Positions 1 to 7,621 of a stretch of DNA of 64,000 bases are shown here, one piece after another. How positions within the stretch are numbered: the stretch's first letter is position 1; every line of letters starts with the position of its first letter. The notes beneath the pieces are model-generated. The model searched no databases. It was not told the origin of the DNA and saw nothing but the letters and a program-made list of their open reading frames with translations. The stretch lies in contig CADBDA010000013.1 in assembly GCA_902793295.1 (NCBI GenBank), positions 1 through 64,000 of the forward strand. The letters run 5' to 3'. The position numbers and the translations under genes are program-made. This stretch comes from an uncultured Bacteroidota bacterium. Its GTDB lineage: Bacteria > Bacteroidota > Bacteroidia > Bacteroidales > P3.

Positions 1-92
<92 letters not shown>

Positions 93-101
93 TCTTTTTA
101 A

Positions 102-130
102 AGGAGTTCCAATGAGGGACTCCTTTTTTT
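102..130 (+). terminator. Intrinsic terminator of the rRNA operon
   Basis: AGGAGTTCC (102-110) pairs with GGGACTCCT (116-124), with one G-T pair and a 5-nt loop, followed by a run of T. It lies directly behind the 5S rRNA and ends the rRNA transcript. Confidence 0.85.
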
Positions 131-137
131 TGTCCTG

Positions 138-383
138 TCGCACGTTGCGACAACGCGAAAAATTTCCCCAACCCTCCGTCGCACGTTGCGAAACCCTGTC
201 TTCATTTCAAAAATACCCGTCGCACCCTGCGATACCCACTTTTCATTTCAAAACACACTTTCGCACGCTGCGAAACCTTGTTTCCGTTCCAAAACGCCCC
301 GTCGCACCCTGCGACACCCATTTTCAAAAACGTTTGGCACTTTCGCAATCTGCGACGGCCGTTTTCAAAATCATTTGGCTGCG
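138..383. repeat. Six-unit array, exact 41-bp period, core TCGCA-N3-TGCGA
   Basis: Perfect 5-bp inverted repeats TCGCA-N3-TGCGA begin at 138, 179, 220, 261, 302 and 343, each exactly 41 bp after the last. The central triplets are CGT, CGT, CCC, CGC, CCC and ATC. The 28-bp stretches between cores resemble each other only loosely (ACCC, TTTTCA and CAAAA patches), so the dyad is better conserved than its surroundings. A seventh position (384) is degraded. There is no credible gene across 93-402. The function is unknown; 41 bp is close to four helical turns, so a protein-binding array is one possibility. Confidence 0.85.
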
Positions 384-402
384 ACGCTCTTTTCAGCCGT
401 TT

Positions 403-1017
403 TTATTTTAAAAGATTAACTAATTTGCGAAATCCATTTTCGCCCAATCCCGTAGCAGTCAAACTCTGACGTCTGATTTTCCTGCTAACTATCAGGCGGT
501 CTTCCTGCTCTAATTTATTCCATATTCTTTCACCAAGCAGTTTCTTCCACTGCTCTTCTGCGCGAACCACGACAAATGCTGTTTTGCGATTCATCGTCAA
601 ATGTTGGATTAGCATTCTTGAAAAATACTGTGACGGCAAGATTATTCCTTTGGCCAAATCCTTATAATTCTTGGAGGCATAGCCCATATACTCTATCACC
701 GATAACTGTGTATAAAGAGGTTTAAAGACATCGTCGCTTTTGGGTATTCCCGCAGCTTCCCTAAACTTTTCAATCATGTCATACCAGCAGTTGTCAACCA
801 ATGTGTGAGCTTCAAGGTATGTAATGTCCAAATCATCCGGTTTCTTGTTAGGGCAGAACATTGAAACTGCTTTTAATCCAGATTGTTCAACTAGATGTTT
901 GAAGATTGCCTCGCGATAGTATATCGTCAAAGCTTTTGCCAACACTCTTTTTTGCCAATCTTTAAATCCCGGATTAAGACTTAACAGCACAACCTTTGCT
1001 GTAAGTGGATTGCCCAT
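403..1017 (-). CDS. Hypothetical protein with uracil-glycosylase-like N-terminal motif, probably 5'-damaged
   Basis: This is a 204-residue protein starting at the ATG at 1017. The motif VVLLSLNPGF near the N-terminus resembles the nucleotide-binding motif of the uracil-DNA-glycosylase superfamily, but the rest is not recognised and no function is assigned. The same frame stays open and looks coding upstream of the ATG to 1113 (residues reading KCDETYIGEHNRNN and then WPKPF). There it meets TAA at 1114-1116, with more plausible coding before it. The true start has probably been lost to a nonsense mutation or frameshift, so the annotated ATG may be internal. The surroundings are AT-rich and decayed. 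Confidence 0.5.
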   Translation of the reverse strand: MGNPLTAKVVLLSLNPGFKDWQKRVLAKALTIYYREAIFKHLVEQSGLKAVSMFCPNKKPDDLDITYLEAHTLVDNCWYDMIEKFREAAGIPKSDDVFKPLYTQLSVIEYMGYASKNYKDLAKGIILPSQYFSRMLIQHLTMNRKTAFVVVRAEEQWKKLLGERIWNKLEQEDRLIVSRKIRRQSLTATGLGENGFRKLVNLLK

Positions 1018-1240
1018 AAATGGTTTTGGCCATTTTTGAATCCGGTATTTAAATTCAGCATCGTTATTTCGATTATGTTCGCCAATATAAGTCTCATCGC
1101 ATTTAAGGACACATTATGCATTGTCATCGTAAATCGTTGACCCACCACGTATGGGGTCAGCGTACTAAAGACTTGAACCCCACGGATTTATGGATAAAAC
1201 CTCTTCTTCCGAGATGGGTATTCTATCAAGTGGAGTTGGA

Positions 1241-1672
1241 CTACACCATAGCCTGTCTGAATTCGTCAGCATCAATGTAATGTCGCTTCGTTAATTCGTC
1301 ATAATAATTTCTTATATCTGCAAAATAGGGATTCTGTGCAAGAGGAAATCTATAGAGATTCCGAATTTCATCCTGAAACAATTTCACCAACTGCTTCAAG
1401 TTGATTTTATCATCGGAGACAAAATTGTCAATGGGATTGAATCCTCCACCACGTATCATTCCGATATAATTGGAGATGGTTCCGCAAATGGTTTCTGTCC
1501 TATCTGGGTGTTCAATACATTGTTCGTTTAGTTCATTGAAGAAATCGTATCCATGATACACACAATTAGCTATCTCTGCCAATTTATCTTCCTTGCTTGA
1601 ATAGGAAAACTCATGAGCAAAACTATCGAAATATTCTCTGATTGATTTGGTCGGTTTATATAATGGTTCCAT
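1241..1672 (-). CDS. Hypothetical protein, 143 aa
   Basis: An ATG-started frame of 143 residues with no signal peptide or membrane segment. It is predicted to be soluble and mostly helical, rich in acidic and aromatic residues, with one GMIRGGG patch near the middle. I do not recognise the family. Its AT-rich composition matches the neighbouring orphan gene and differs from the GC-rich genes beyond 2.7 kb, suggesting an acquired or decaying segment. Confidence 0.5.
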   Translation of the reverse strand: MEPLYKPTKSIREYFDSFAHEFSYSSKEDKLAEIANCVYHGYDFFNELNEQCIEHPDRTETICGTISNYIGMIRGGGFNPIDNFVSDDKINLKQLVKLFQDEIRNLYRFPLAQNPYFADIRNYYDELTKRHYIDADEFRQAMV

Positions 1673-1746
1673 ATATGATTTGTATTAGTTACATCACACC
1701 CATATAAAAGCAAAATTCCCGTTTTTATTGTCCTCACGCTCAACAA

Positions 1747-1778
1747 AGAACCGCCACCCGGTTGGTGGTGGCGGTGAT
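1747..1778 (-). terminator. Hairpin behind the split serine hydrolase gene
   Basis: CCGCCACC (1751-1758) and GGTGGCGG (1767-1774) form a perfect 8-bp stem. On the minus strand it is followed by TTCTTTGTT. It sits about 30 bp past the stop of the hydrolase 3' half and fits its terminator. Confidence 0.6.
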
Positions 1779-1807
1779 AATGTTAGGTTAGAATTACAAT
1801 ATTGCTA

Positions 1808-2419
1808 TTATTGCCAGGAGCTGCCCAACTGGTCGAATAATACCGGAATTCTTGTGGGACCGCTGTTGCTCTTGCCGATGCGCACGATGACAAGGTTTTT
1901 GTGCGGGTTGACGTAGAGCACTTGCTCGCAGATGCCAAGGGCATAGTAGCCGGAATATTCTGGGCGGATGAAGCCTTCGTAGTTGATGTTGTACCAGTTG
2001 AAATGGTAGCCGTGATAGCTGGTGTCGCAGTCGGCGGTTTGCCGTATCCAATCCTCGCTCACGATGCGTCGGCCGTCCCACATTCCATCATTGAGATAGA
2101 GTCGGCCAATCTTGGCAAGATCCTTGATAGTAAGCGTGATGCCGCCGAAAGAGTGTGCAAAGTCGTGTTCCCGGCTGTCGATGTTGACCAGCGCCGGATG
2201 CTCCATACCCAGTGGCTTCCACACACGCTCGCCGAGGTAGTCGGCATACCGCTTGCCGGAAGCCCGCTCGATGACCGCGCCGAGGATTGCCGACGTCATG
2301 CTCTCGTAGCGGAACTGAGTGCCCGGCTCGCAGCGGAATTTCAGCCCTCGGATTTGCCGCATGATGTTGTCCCCATAATTAAGCCTCGCCATAGCGTTGA
2401 TCATCTTCAGGTCCTTCAG
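1808..2419 (-). pseudogene. Serine hydrolase (beta-lactamase family), C-terminal half
   Basis: Encodes about 200 residues of the C-terminal half of a class C beta-lactamase-like serine hydrolase: the YES variant of the YxN motif in FRYESM, then GAVIERASGKRYADYLGE, WKPLGM and KIGRLYLNDG, all typical of the family. No start region, signal peptide or SxxK nucleophile is present. These lie in the matching half at 8846-9431 on the same strand. Joining the halves at the shared CCTTCAG (2413-2419 and 8846-8852) gives an in-frame protein of about 396 residues reading TSLK-DLKMINAMARLNYG across the seam. An internal TTG could start a short product, but it would lack the catalytic serine. Confidence 0.88.
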
Positions 2420-2461
2420 GGGGAGCAAGATGGCACTGATAATCAGTGCTTTATCTTTTTA

Positions 2462-2490
2462 TGTACCCATTTTGTACCCAATTTGTACCC
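2462..2490. repeat. Three TGTACCC direct repeats, 11-bp period (left end of block)
   Basis: TGTACCC starts at 2462, 2473 and 2484, separated by ATTT or AATT. The same motif recurs at the other end of the block. One-turn spacing suggests binding sites for a protein, possibly a recombinase (inference). Nothing recognisable is coded between here and 2593. Confidence 0.8.
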
Positions 2491-2593
2491 GAACAACATA
2501 CAATATTAGGAATCAGCAGTTTAACACTTCAACTCACTCTACAATCCGATTTGCTAAAAGAAACAATATTCTACAAATCAAGCATTTACAAAT

Positions 2594-2634
2594 AAAAGGT
2601 TCAACTCTGCTTTGGGGTTGAACCTTTTCTTTTC
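2594..2634 (-). terminator. Intrinsic terminator of the nitrosative-stress operon
   Basis: AAAAGGTTCAA and TTGAACCTTTT form an 11-bp stem around a short CTCTGCTTTGGGG loop, with A/T tracts on both sides, so it can work in either direction. It ends the minus-strand operon whose last gene stops at 2720. The rest of the gap between 2635 and 2719 is AT-rich and shows nothing else. Confidence 0.75.
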
Positions 2635-2719
2635 ATTTAATAATACATTAGAGTCCTATTCTGCAATGGAGTTTATGTTTTCAGCAAGAAAAAGGATACA
2701 TTATGTTCGTTAGCATACT

Positions 2720-3235
2720 CTATTCCATCCGACCCCATTTCATCTCTTCTCCATGCTGGTCGTATTGCTTGCGCTTGCCGATGGGAGGCTCGGTGAGGGT
2801 GATGCGCACCACGGCCGTCCGTTCAAGACTGCGGGCGATGGAGGCGTTGAAGGCGTCCATGTGCTTGGGGAGGAACCGCTGGCAGATGACCCGCAGGGCC
2901 TCAACCTTCTCCTCGCGGCCGGTTATCAGCTCGGCCCTGCCGACGGCGGTGGCCGACTTGTATTGCAGCGTGAAGCTTCCGTCTTTGGGGCCTACGGTGG
3001 GGGCACATTTGGTGACGGCCGAAAGGAAGACCGTCGGGCAATTCGCTATGCAATCAAGCTTCTCGCCCTCGAGGGCACAATGAAAATAGAAGGTGCGCTC
3101 GTCAGTGCGTGCCAGCGACAGCGGCAACCCGTAGGGCGTACCGTCGGGACGTGTGAAGCTGACCGTCACGTATGGGGCTTTCTCCAGCACCTCCAGCGCG
3201 AAAGCCGCATCCATCTCTCTACTTGCTTTTCTCAT
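2720..3235 (-). CDS. Pyridoxamine 5'-phosphate oxidase family (NimA-like) flavoprotein
   Basis: A 171-residue FMN-binding split-barrel protein. The N-terminus (MRKASREMDAAFALEVL) and the following strand VTVSFTRPDGTPYGLPLSLA match the NimA-like branch of the PPOX superfamily. FYFHCALEGEKLDCIANCP is the family's second conserved block. Such proteins bind flavin and reduce small substrates; nitroimidazole reductases belong to this branch, but the substrate here is not determined. It is the last gene of the operon, 5 bp behind the YecH-like gene, so it is probably co-transcribed under the Crp/Fnr regulator. Confidence 0.85.
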   Translation of the reverse strand: MRKASREMDAAFALEVLEKAPYVTVSFTRPDGTPYGLPLSLARTDERTFYFHCALEGEKLDCIANCPTVFLSAVTKCAPTVGPKDGSFTLQYKSATAVGRAELITGREEKVEALRVICQRFLPKHMDAFNASIARSLERTAVVRITLTEPPIGKRKQYDQHGEEMKWGRME

Positions 3236-3240
3236 GAGTT

Positions 3241-3474
3241 TTATTTTTCGTGTTCGCAGACCTTGTCGGTGTCAACCGTGAAGCCGTCGTCCATCGGCAT
3301 AAACTTGCCGTGTTCCTGGAGGAAATCTATCAAACCTTGTGCCGTGAGATTCTCGGCGCTGCAGGTGTAGAAACGCTCTTCCGCGCCGAACTTCTCGATG
3401 ATAGCCTCCAGAAGGCTCTTTTCTGTGTAGCTGTGCCCTTGCATCATGGCAAGGACTTCGTGTCCGTGTGTCAT
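3241..3474 (-). CDS. YecH family (DUF2492) small protein
   Basis: A 77-residue protein that matches the YecH/DUF2492 family along its whole length: MTHGHEVLAMMQ, then EAIIEKFGAEERFYTCSAE, then a C-terminal cysteine and histidine in KVCEHEK. The family is small and thought to bind metal through its His/Cys residues; its function is not established. It sits 15 bp behind the DUF438 gene and 5 bp before the PPOX gene in the nitrosative-stress operon, which suggests a role in redox or metal stress. Confidence 0.88.
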   Translation of the reverse strand: MTHGHEVLAMMQGHSYTEKSLLEAIIEKFGAEERFYTCSAENLTAQGLIDFLQEHGKFMPMDDGFTVDTDKVCEHEK

Positions 3475-3489
3475 TGTATAGGTTATAGT

Positions 3490-4902
3490 TTAAAGTTGAG
3501 ATTTGGCGAAATGCTCCTTGGCGAATTCCATGTCTTGTACTAGCTCGACGGTGCCGAGGTAGGTGCGGTCGGCGTCGCGGACGGCGAGGTAGGTGACGAG
3601 CATTGTGCGGCCTCCCTTGTCCATCCATACGGGCACACGGTCGGCTTTGCCACTGCGGAAGCTGTCGATGATGCTGCGCACCATGGGCTCCACTTTCGGC
3701 GGATGGCAGGAGAAGACCTCGCGGTCGATGGCCATACCGGGGCGCTTGAAGACTTTCGGGCCCTCGTTGAAGAAGCGGTTGATGTTGTCGGCGTCGACAA
3801 AACTGATTTCCATCGGGATGGTGTTGAGCAGGGCTGTGAGCTGCGGAAGAGTTAAATGCCCTCCGGGCATACGGACTTCGTCCAGCTGTTGGCTATTGAC
3901 TGTTAGCTGTTGGCTTTTTTCGGCATCGTTCCACATTTTGTTCTCAACTCCGAGGCAGGGGGCGTAGTCCTTGCTGTCGCGGTAGATACCTTGCCACTCC
4001 TCGTCGGTGAAATGCTCGGCGCAGATGGGGAAGAGGATGTTGGCCTCCTTGTAGATCATCTCCTCAGCACGGGCAAGGACAGCCTCGGCGCGAGCATTGT
4101 CCCACTCGCGAACCAGCGCGCCCATCTCGTCGCGTATCTCGTCATCTACGGTCCACATCACGTTCTGCGGGCCGGTGATATCATACTTGGTCTTGAGCAG
4201 CGGATAGATTAGGTCGCCCTTCTTGGCGTAGTGGATGCTGACGTCGCGTAGGCGGACGAAGGTTTCGCGCGAATGGTCTTTCTTCCAACTGTCAAGCTCT
4301 CGCTGGATGGCCTCGTTCTCCTTGGTGAAGGTGTGGAGCGGGTGGCCCTCGATGCCGGCAAGCATCATGGCGGTAAACATGTTCCCGCCCTCGGGCGCGG
4401 CATGGGTCTCGCAGCTGGTGGCTCCGTGGAAAAGGGCTGAGTGGACATCGCACAGGCGCTGCACTTCCTCGAGCGGGGTGCCTTCGGCCATCAGCTGCTG
4501 CTCGGCATCCATAATCTCGTGGGCGTCTACCTCGCCGAACTGATCGACGAAATCCTTGCGCACACTCTCCAAATCCTCGCCCTCGCCCAGACGGCGCAGA
4601 TAGGCCTTCAGCTGCTCTGTGCGGCTTGCTTCCTCTTCTTCTCCATTCTTTTCATTCTGATTGTGATTTAAACCAGATTCACTAGAGATCTCAAAGCCCT
4701 TCTCATGGAAGGCCGCCACGATTTTTTCCATCGGAATGCCCTTCATCTTGGCGCCTTTGGGAATGGTCATCATGCGCCCCACGGAGAGCAGCATGGCTTT
4801 CTTGGTGATGTCGGTGAAGCCGAGTGCAGCCATGATGTCGACCACCTCGGGGTATTCTTGCGTCAGTTCATAGACCGACTTGCTCAAATCCAGAGTCTTC
4901 AT
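3490..4902 (-). CDS. DUF1858/DUF438/hemerythrin/PAS protein
   Basis: A 470-residue cytoplasmic protein. Residues 1-75 form a DUF1858 domain (MKTLDLSKSVYELTQEYPEV). Residues about 90-155 are DUF438 (LKAYLRRLGEGEDLESVRKD). A hemerythrin-like HHE region follows (HPLHTFTKENEAI, YPLLKTKYDI, EEMIYKEANILFP), which would bind a di-iron site for O2 or NO sensing. The C-terminal third is a PAS domain (MEISFVDADNINRFFN). Between hemerythrin and PAS lies an odd linker, SQQLTVNSQQL, encoded by a low-complexity repeat of GCTGTTGGCTATTGACTGTT type. The family accompanies hcp and flavodiiron genes. The gene lies 32 bp behind the Crp/Fnr gene and 15 bp before yecH. Confidence 0.88.
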   Translation of the reverse strand: MKTLDLSKSVYELTQEYPEVVDIMAALGFTDITKKAMLLSVGRMMTIPKGAKMKGIPMEKIVAAFHEKGFEISSESGLNHNQNEKNGEEEEASRTEQLKAYLRRLGEGEDLESVRKDFVDQFGEVDAHEIMDAEQQLMAEGTPLEEVQRLCDVHSALFHGATSCETHAAPEGGNMFTAMMLAGIEGHPLHTFTKENEAIQRELDSWKKDHSRETFVRLRDVSIHYAKKGDLIYPLLKTKYDITGPQNVMWTVDDEIRDEMGALVREWDNARAEAVLARAEEMIYKEANILFPICAEHFTDEEWQGIYRDSKDYAPCLGVENKMWNDAEKSQQLTVNSQQLDEVRMPGGHLTLPQLTALLNTIPMEISFVDADNINRFFNEGPKVFKRPGMAIDREVFSCHPPKVEPMVRSIIDSFRSGKADRVPVWMDKGGRTMLVTYLAVRDADRTYLGTVELVQDMEFAKEHFAKSQL

Positions 4903-4934
4903 ACAATTGAAAATTGAAAAATATTGTCTATCAC

Positions 4935-5543
4935 CTATAACGCATAACCTTTAACCCCCTTTTTTATCACCCCTTCATCGACCAGTTCGGAGAGGACGCG
5001 GCTGAGGGATGGACGGGCGACGCCCAGCACCTCGGCGGCCTGTGCCACGTTGGAGATACCGCCGTGCAGCACCATATAGTCGAGGGTACGGTTGCGGAGT
5101 CCCTTGATGGCGAAAGCACGCACCTTGCCCGACAGGAACTGCGCGCGGTCGCTTATCAGCTTCAGAAAAGCCCGCAACACCTGGGGGGTCCGCTGCATGA
5201 AGGCCAGGAACGCCTCGCGGTTGATTTGCCAGAGGGTGGCATCGCTGAGGGCGGTGACCTCGACGGGGATGATGTCGTTGGTGCCGAAGAGGAACGCCGG
5301 CGCAAGGATGCAGGGGGCTTTCAGCTTGTCGACCACTAGCTCGCGTCCCTCGACGCTGCCCATGCGGGTCTCCACGGTGCCCTCGGTGAGGAGCAGCAGC
5401 GATCGGCAGGGGGTGCCGAACCGCACCATCGTCTCGCCCGGCTTGAAGGTGCTCACCTTGTGCGGACTCTCGAGAAACCGCTCCAGTTCCGCCTCGCCGC
5501 ACGATGCGAAGATTGGCACTTGTTTTAGTTCCTGATAATCCAT
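4935..5543 (-). CDS. Crp/Fnr family transcription regulator (HcpR-like)
   Basis: A 202-residue regulator with an N-terminal cyclic-nucleotide-binding-type beta barrel (FKPGETMVRFGTPCRSLLLL), a dimerisation helix and a C-terminal winged helix (GISNVAQAAEVLGVARPSLS). The ATG at 5543 is preferred to an upstream in-frame start at 5588, because the extra residues are encoded by intergenic-type TGATGATTAATCA sequence. Linkage to hcp, DUF438 and YecH genes identifies it as an HcpR-like nitrosative-stress regulator (inference from context). The perfect palindrome upstream of hcp (7571-7588) is its most likely operator. Confidence 0.88.
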   Translation of the reverse strand: MDYQELKQVPIFASCGEAELERFLESPHKVSTFKPGETMVRFGTPCRSLLLLTEGTVETRMGSVEGRELVVDKLKAPCILAPAFLFGTNDIIPVEVTALSDATLWQINREAFLAFMQRTPQVLRAFLKLISDRAQFLSGKVRAFAIKGLRNRTLDYMVLHGGISNVAQAAEVLGVARPSLSRVLSELVDEGVIKKGVKGYAL

Positions 5544-5580
5544 ATGGTTTTTTGATTGATGATTGATGATTAGTGGTTTA

Positions 5581-5640
5581 TCACACAACGTGGAACATGT
5601 CTTTGCTTACGCCGCAGGGACCGCATTGATACTTGGCCAT
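5581..5640 (-). pseudogene. Rubredoxin remnant with internal deletion
   Basis: An intact ATG-to-TGA frame of only 19 residues, MAKYQCGPCGVSKDMFHVV. It starts like a rubredoxin (first knuckle CGPCG) and ends like one (VSKDMF follows the second CPxCG knuckle). The roughly 35 residues between the two knuckles are missing, as expected from a deletion between the two similar CPxCG-coding sequences. Only two of the four iron-binding cysteines remain, so it cannot form a rubredoxin site. It lies 7 bp behind the flavodiiron remnant. Confidence 0.72.
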
Positions 5641-5647
5641 CGGGGCG

Positions 5648-5770
5648 TTAGCCTAGGTAAGCGTTTTGGCTTGAGCCATTCATAATGGAGTAGTCGTCGC
5701 CGTGGAACGATTCCAGTTCCCAGTCGATGTAGCCCACCCAGCTGATATTGTTTTTTACGTGTTTTCTCAT
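5648..5770 (-). pseudogene. A-type flavoprotein (flavodiiron, FprA) N-terminal remnant
   Basis: The ATG at 5770 opens a 40-residue frame that reads [18 protein letters not shown] and ends GSSQNAYLG before TAA. This is the typical N-terminus of FprA-type flavodiiron NO/O2 reductases, which run to about 400 residues. Everything after the first beta strands, including the di-iron ligands and the flavodoxin domain, is gone. With the rubredoxin remnant it marks a collapsed fprA-rubredoxin pair between hcp and its regulator. Bases 5771-5829 hold only the AT-rich spacer behind hcp. Confidence 0.75.
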
Positions 5771-5829
5771 TGCATATATGTGCTTTATTAATAATCTATA
5801 TTATCTCAATCACGATGCAAAAATACGAA

Positions 5830-7494
5830 TTATTCCCCGATGAGGAGCTTCATGTCATCCTCTACGGTGGTGATGCCGCCGATGCCGAAGTTCTCGACCA
5901 GCACTTTAGCCACATTGGGCGAGAGGAAGGCGGGCAATGTCGGGCCGAGGTGGATATTCTTCACACCGAGGCTGAGCAGCGCCAGCAGCACTATGACGGC
6001 CTTCTGCTCGTACCACGCGATGTTGTAGGCGATGGGCAGCTGGTTGACATCATCGAGGCCGAACACTTCTTTCAGCTTCAGGGCAATGAGGGCCAAGGAG
6101 TAGCTGTCGTTGCACTGGCCGGCGTCGAGCACGCGGGGGATGCCGCCGATGTCGCCTAGGGCTAGCTTGTTGTACTTGTATTTGGCGCAACCGGCCGTGA
6201 GGATGACGCAATCCTTGGGCAGCGCTTTGGCGAATTCGGTGTAGTATTCGCGGCTCTTCATGCGACCGTCACAGCCCGCCATCACCACGAACTTGCGGAT
6301 GGCACCGTTCTTCACGGCCTCCACCACTTTGTCGGCGAGGGCAAAGACCTGCTCGTGGGCAAAGCCGCCCACAATCTTGCCCGTCTCTATCTCCTTGGGA
6401 GCCTTGCAAGTTTTGGCCAAAGCGATGATTTCGGAAAAATCCTTTTTGCCATTGGCGTCGGCAGGGATGTGCTTCCAACCCGGGAATCCCGTGCTGTTGG
6501 TGGTGAAGACGCGCTCTTTGTACGAGGCGTTGGCCATGGGCGGCACGATGCAGTTGGTGGTGAAGAGGATGGGGCCGTTGAACGCCTCAAACTCCTCGCG
6601 CTGTTTCCACCATGCGTTGCCGTAGTTGCCCTTCAGGTGGCTGTACTGCTTCAGGCGGGGATAGTAGTGTGCCGGCAGCATCTCGCTGTGGGTGTAGATG
6701 TCGATGCCCGCGTCCTTGCTCTGCTCCAGCAGTTGCTCAATGTCGTTGAGGTCGTGGCCGCTGATGAGGATGCCCGGACGGTTGCCCACGCCGATGTTCA
6801 CCTCGGTGATTTCGGGGTTGCCGTAGGCAGTGGTGTTGGCCTTGTCGAGCAGGGCCATTGCCTTCACTCCCCATTCGCCGGTCTTCAGCGTGAGGGCGGT
6901 GAGTTCATCGGTATCGTTGCAGGTGACAAGCTGTCCGAGGGTTTGCAGGATAAACTCGTTCGCGTCATCATCTGCCTGACCGAGGCGGGCGGCGTGCTCC
7001 AGGTAGGCGGCCATACCTTTGAGGCCGTACATGGTGAGTTCTTTCAGCAAGCGGATATCCTCATTGCTTTCGGCGAGAATGCCCACGTTTTGGGCTTTCT
7101 CGTCGTATTGCTCGCGGGCGCAATGCCAATCTAGCACATCGAGTTTCGGCAGCTCGATTCCTTTATTATTAGTAACACGGTATTTGAAAGTGTCGCGGAT
7201 TTCCAAGCCCTTTTCGATGCGGGCATAGATGCTCTCGGGGTCGAAGTTGGCGTTGGTGATGGTGCAGAATAGCGCGTCGTTCACGAAGGCGTGAATGCTC
7301 TTGCGGAAATCGCAGTAGTCGTGACCGCAGCTGTGTTGATGGTGGTTGGCGATAACGCCGAGTCCTTTAAGGACATAGATGAGCAGATCTTGTGCGTGTG
7401 CCACCTGCGGGGTCTTGCCGCACACTCCTGAAACTTTGCAGCCGGTGCATCCGGCGGTTTCCTGGCATTGGAAACAAAACATCCTATTTCCCAT
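5830..7494 (-). CDS. hcp: Hybrid cluster protein (hydroxylamine/NO reductase)
   Basis: A 554-residue enzyme of full family length. The N-terminal cluster cysteines are in [15 protein letters not shown] and [11 protein letters not shown]. Later conserved blocks hold the hybrid-cluster ligands: [44 protein letters not shown] and [11 protein letters not shown]. The protein reduces NO or hydroxylamine in anaerobes and protects against nitrosative stress. It is the first gene of the minus-strand operon. Its promoter carries a palindrome centred near -42, the class II activator position, so it is expected to be switched on by the Crp/Fnr protein two positions downstream. Confidence 0.97.
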   Translation of the reverse strand: MGNRMFCFQCQETAGCTGCKVSGVCGKTPQVAHAQDLLIYVLKGLGVIANHHQHSCGHDYCDFRKSIHAFVNDALFCTITNANFDPESIYARIEKGLEIRDTFKYRVTNNKGIELPKLDVLDWHCAREQYDEKAQNVGILAESNEDIRLLKELTMYGLKGMAAYLEHAARLGQADDDANEFILQTLGQLVTCNDTDELTALTLKTGEWGVKAMALLDKANTTAYGNPEITEVNIGVGNRPGILISGHDLNDIEQLLEQSKDAGIDIYTHSEMLPAHYYPRLKQYSHLKGNYGNAWWKQREEFEAFNGPILFTTNCIVPPMANASYKERVFTTNSTGFPGWKHIPADANGKKDFSEIIALAKTCKAPKEIETGKIVGGFAHEQVFALADKVVEAVKNGAIRKFVVMAGCDGRMKSREYYTEFAKALPKDCVILTAGCAKYKYNKLALGDIGGIPRVLDAGQCNDSYSLALIALKLKEVFGLDDVNQLPIAYNIAWYEQKAVIVLLALLSLGVKNIHLGPTLPAFLSPNVAKVLVENFGIGGITTVEDDMKLLIGE

Positions 7495-7535
7495 GTTGTT
7501 ATGTGTTTTTCTTGTTGATATATTCTAGTTCGTTT

Positions 7536-7588
7536 TCGACTGCAAAAGTACAGAGAATACCAAAGGTGAAGCGTAACAGATGTTACGC
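7536..7588 (-). promoter_or_regulatory. hcp promoter with Crp/Fnr-type operator
   Basis: On the minus strand a -7 element TACTTTTG (plus coordinates 7543-7550) fits the Bacteroidetes TAnnTTTG consensus. No TTTG is found at -33. Instead the perfect 18-bp palindrome GCGTAACA-GA-TGTTACGC (7571-7588) is centred about 42-43 bp before the expected start. Replacement of the -33 box by a Crp-family site is the layout of an activator-dependent promoter. Confidence 0.75.
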
Positions 7589-7621
7589 GGCCTGTTTTTT
7601 TCTGTCTCATTCGGTAAAAAA

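Noticed and set aside
138..383. CRISPR array
   Set aside because: The repeat core is only 13 bp and palindromic, the gaps resemble each other, and there are no cas genes. It is a dyad array, not CRISPR.
1150..1252. Functional tRNA
   Set aside because: The D-loop GG, U33 and a paired acceptor stem are missing. It is kept only as a possible relic.
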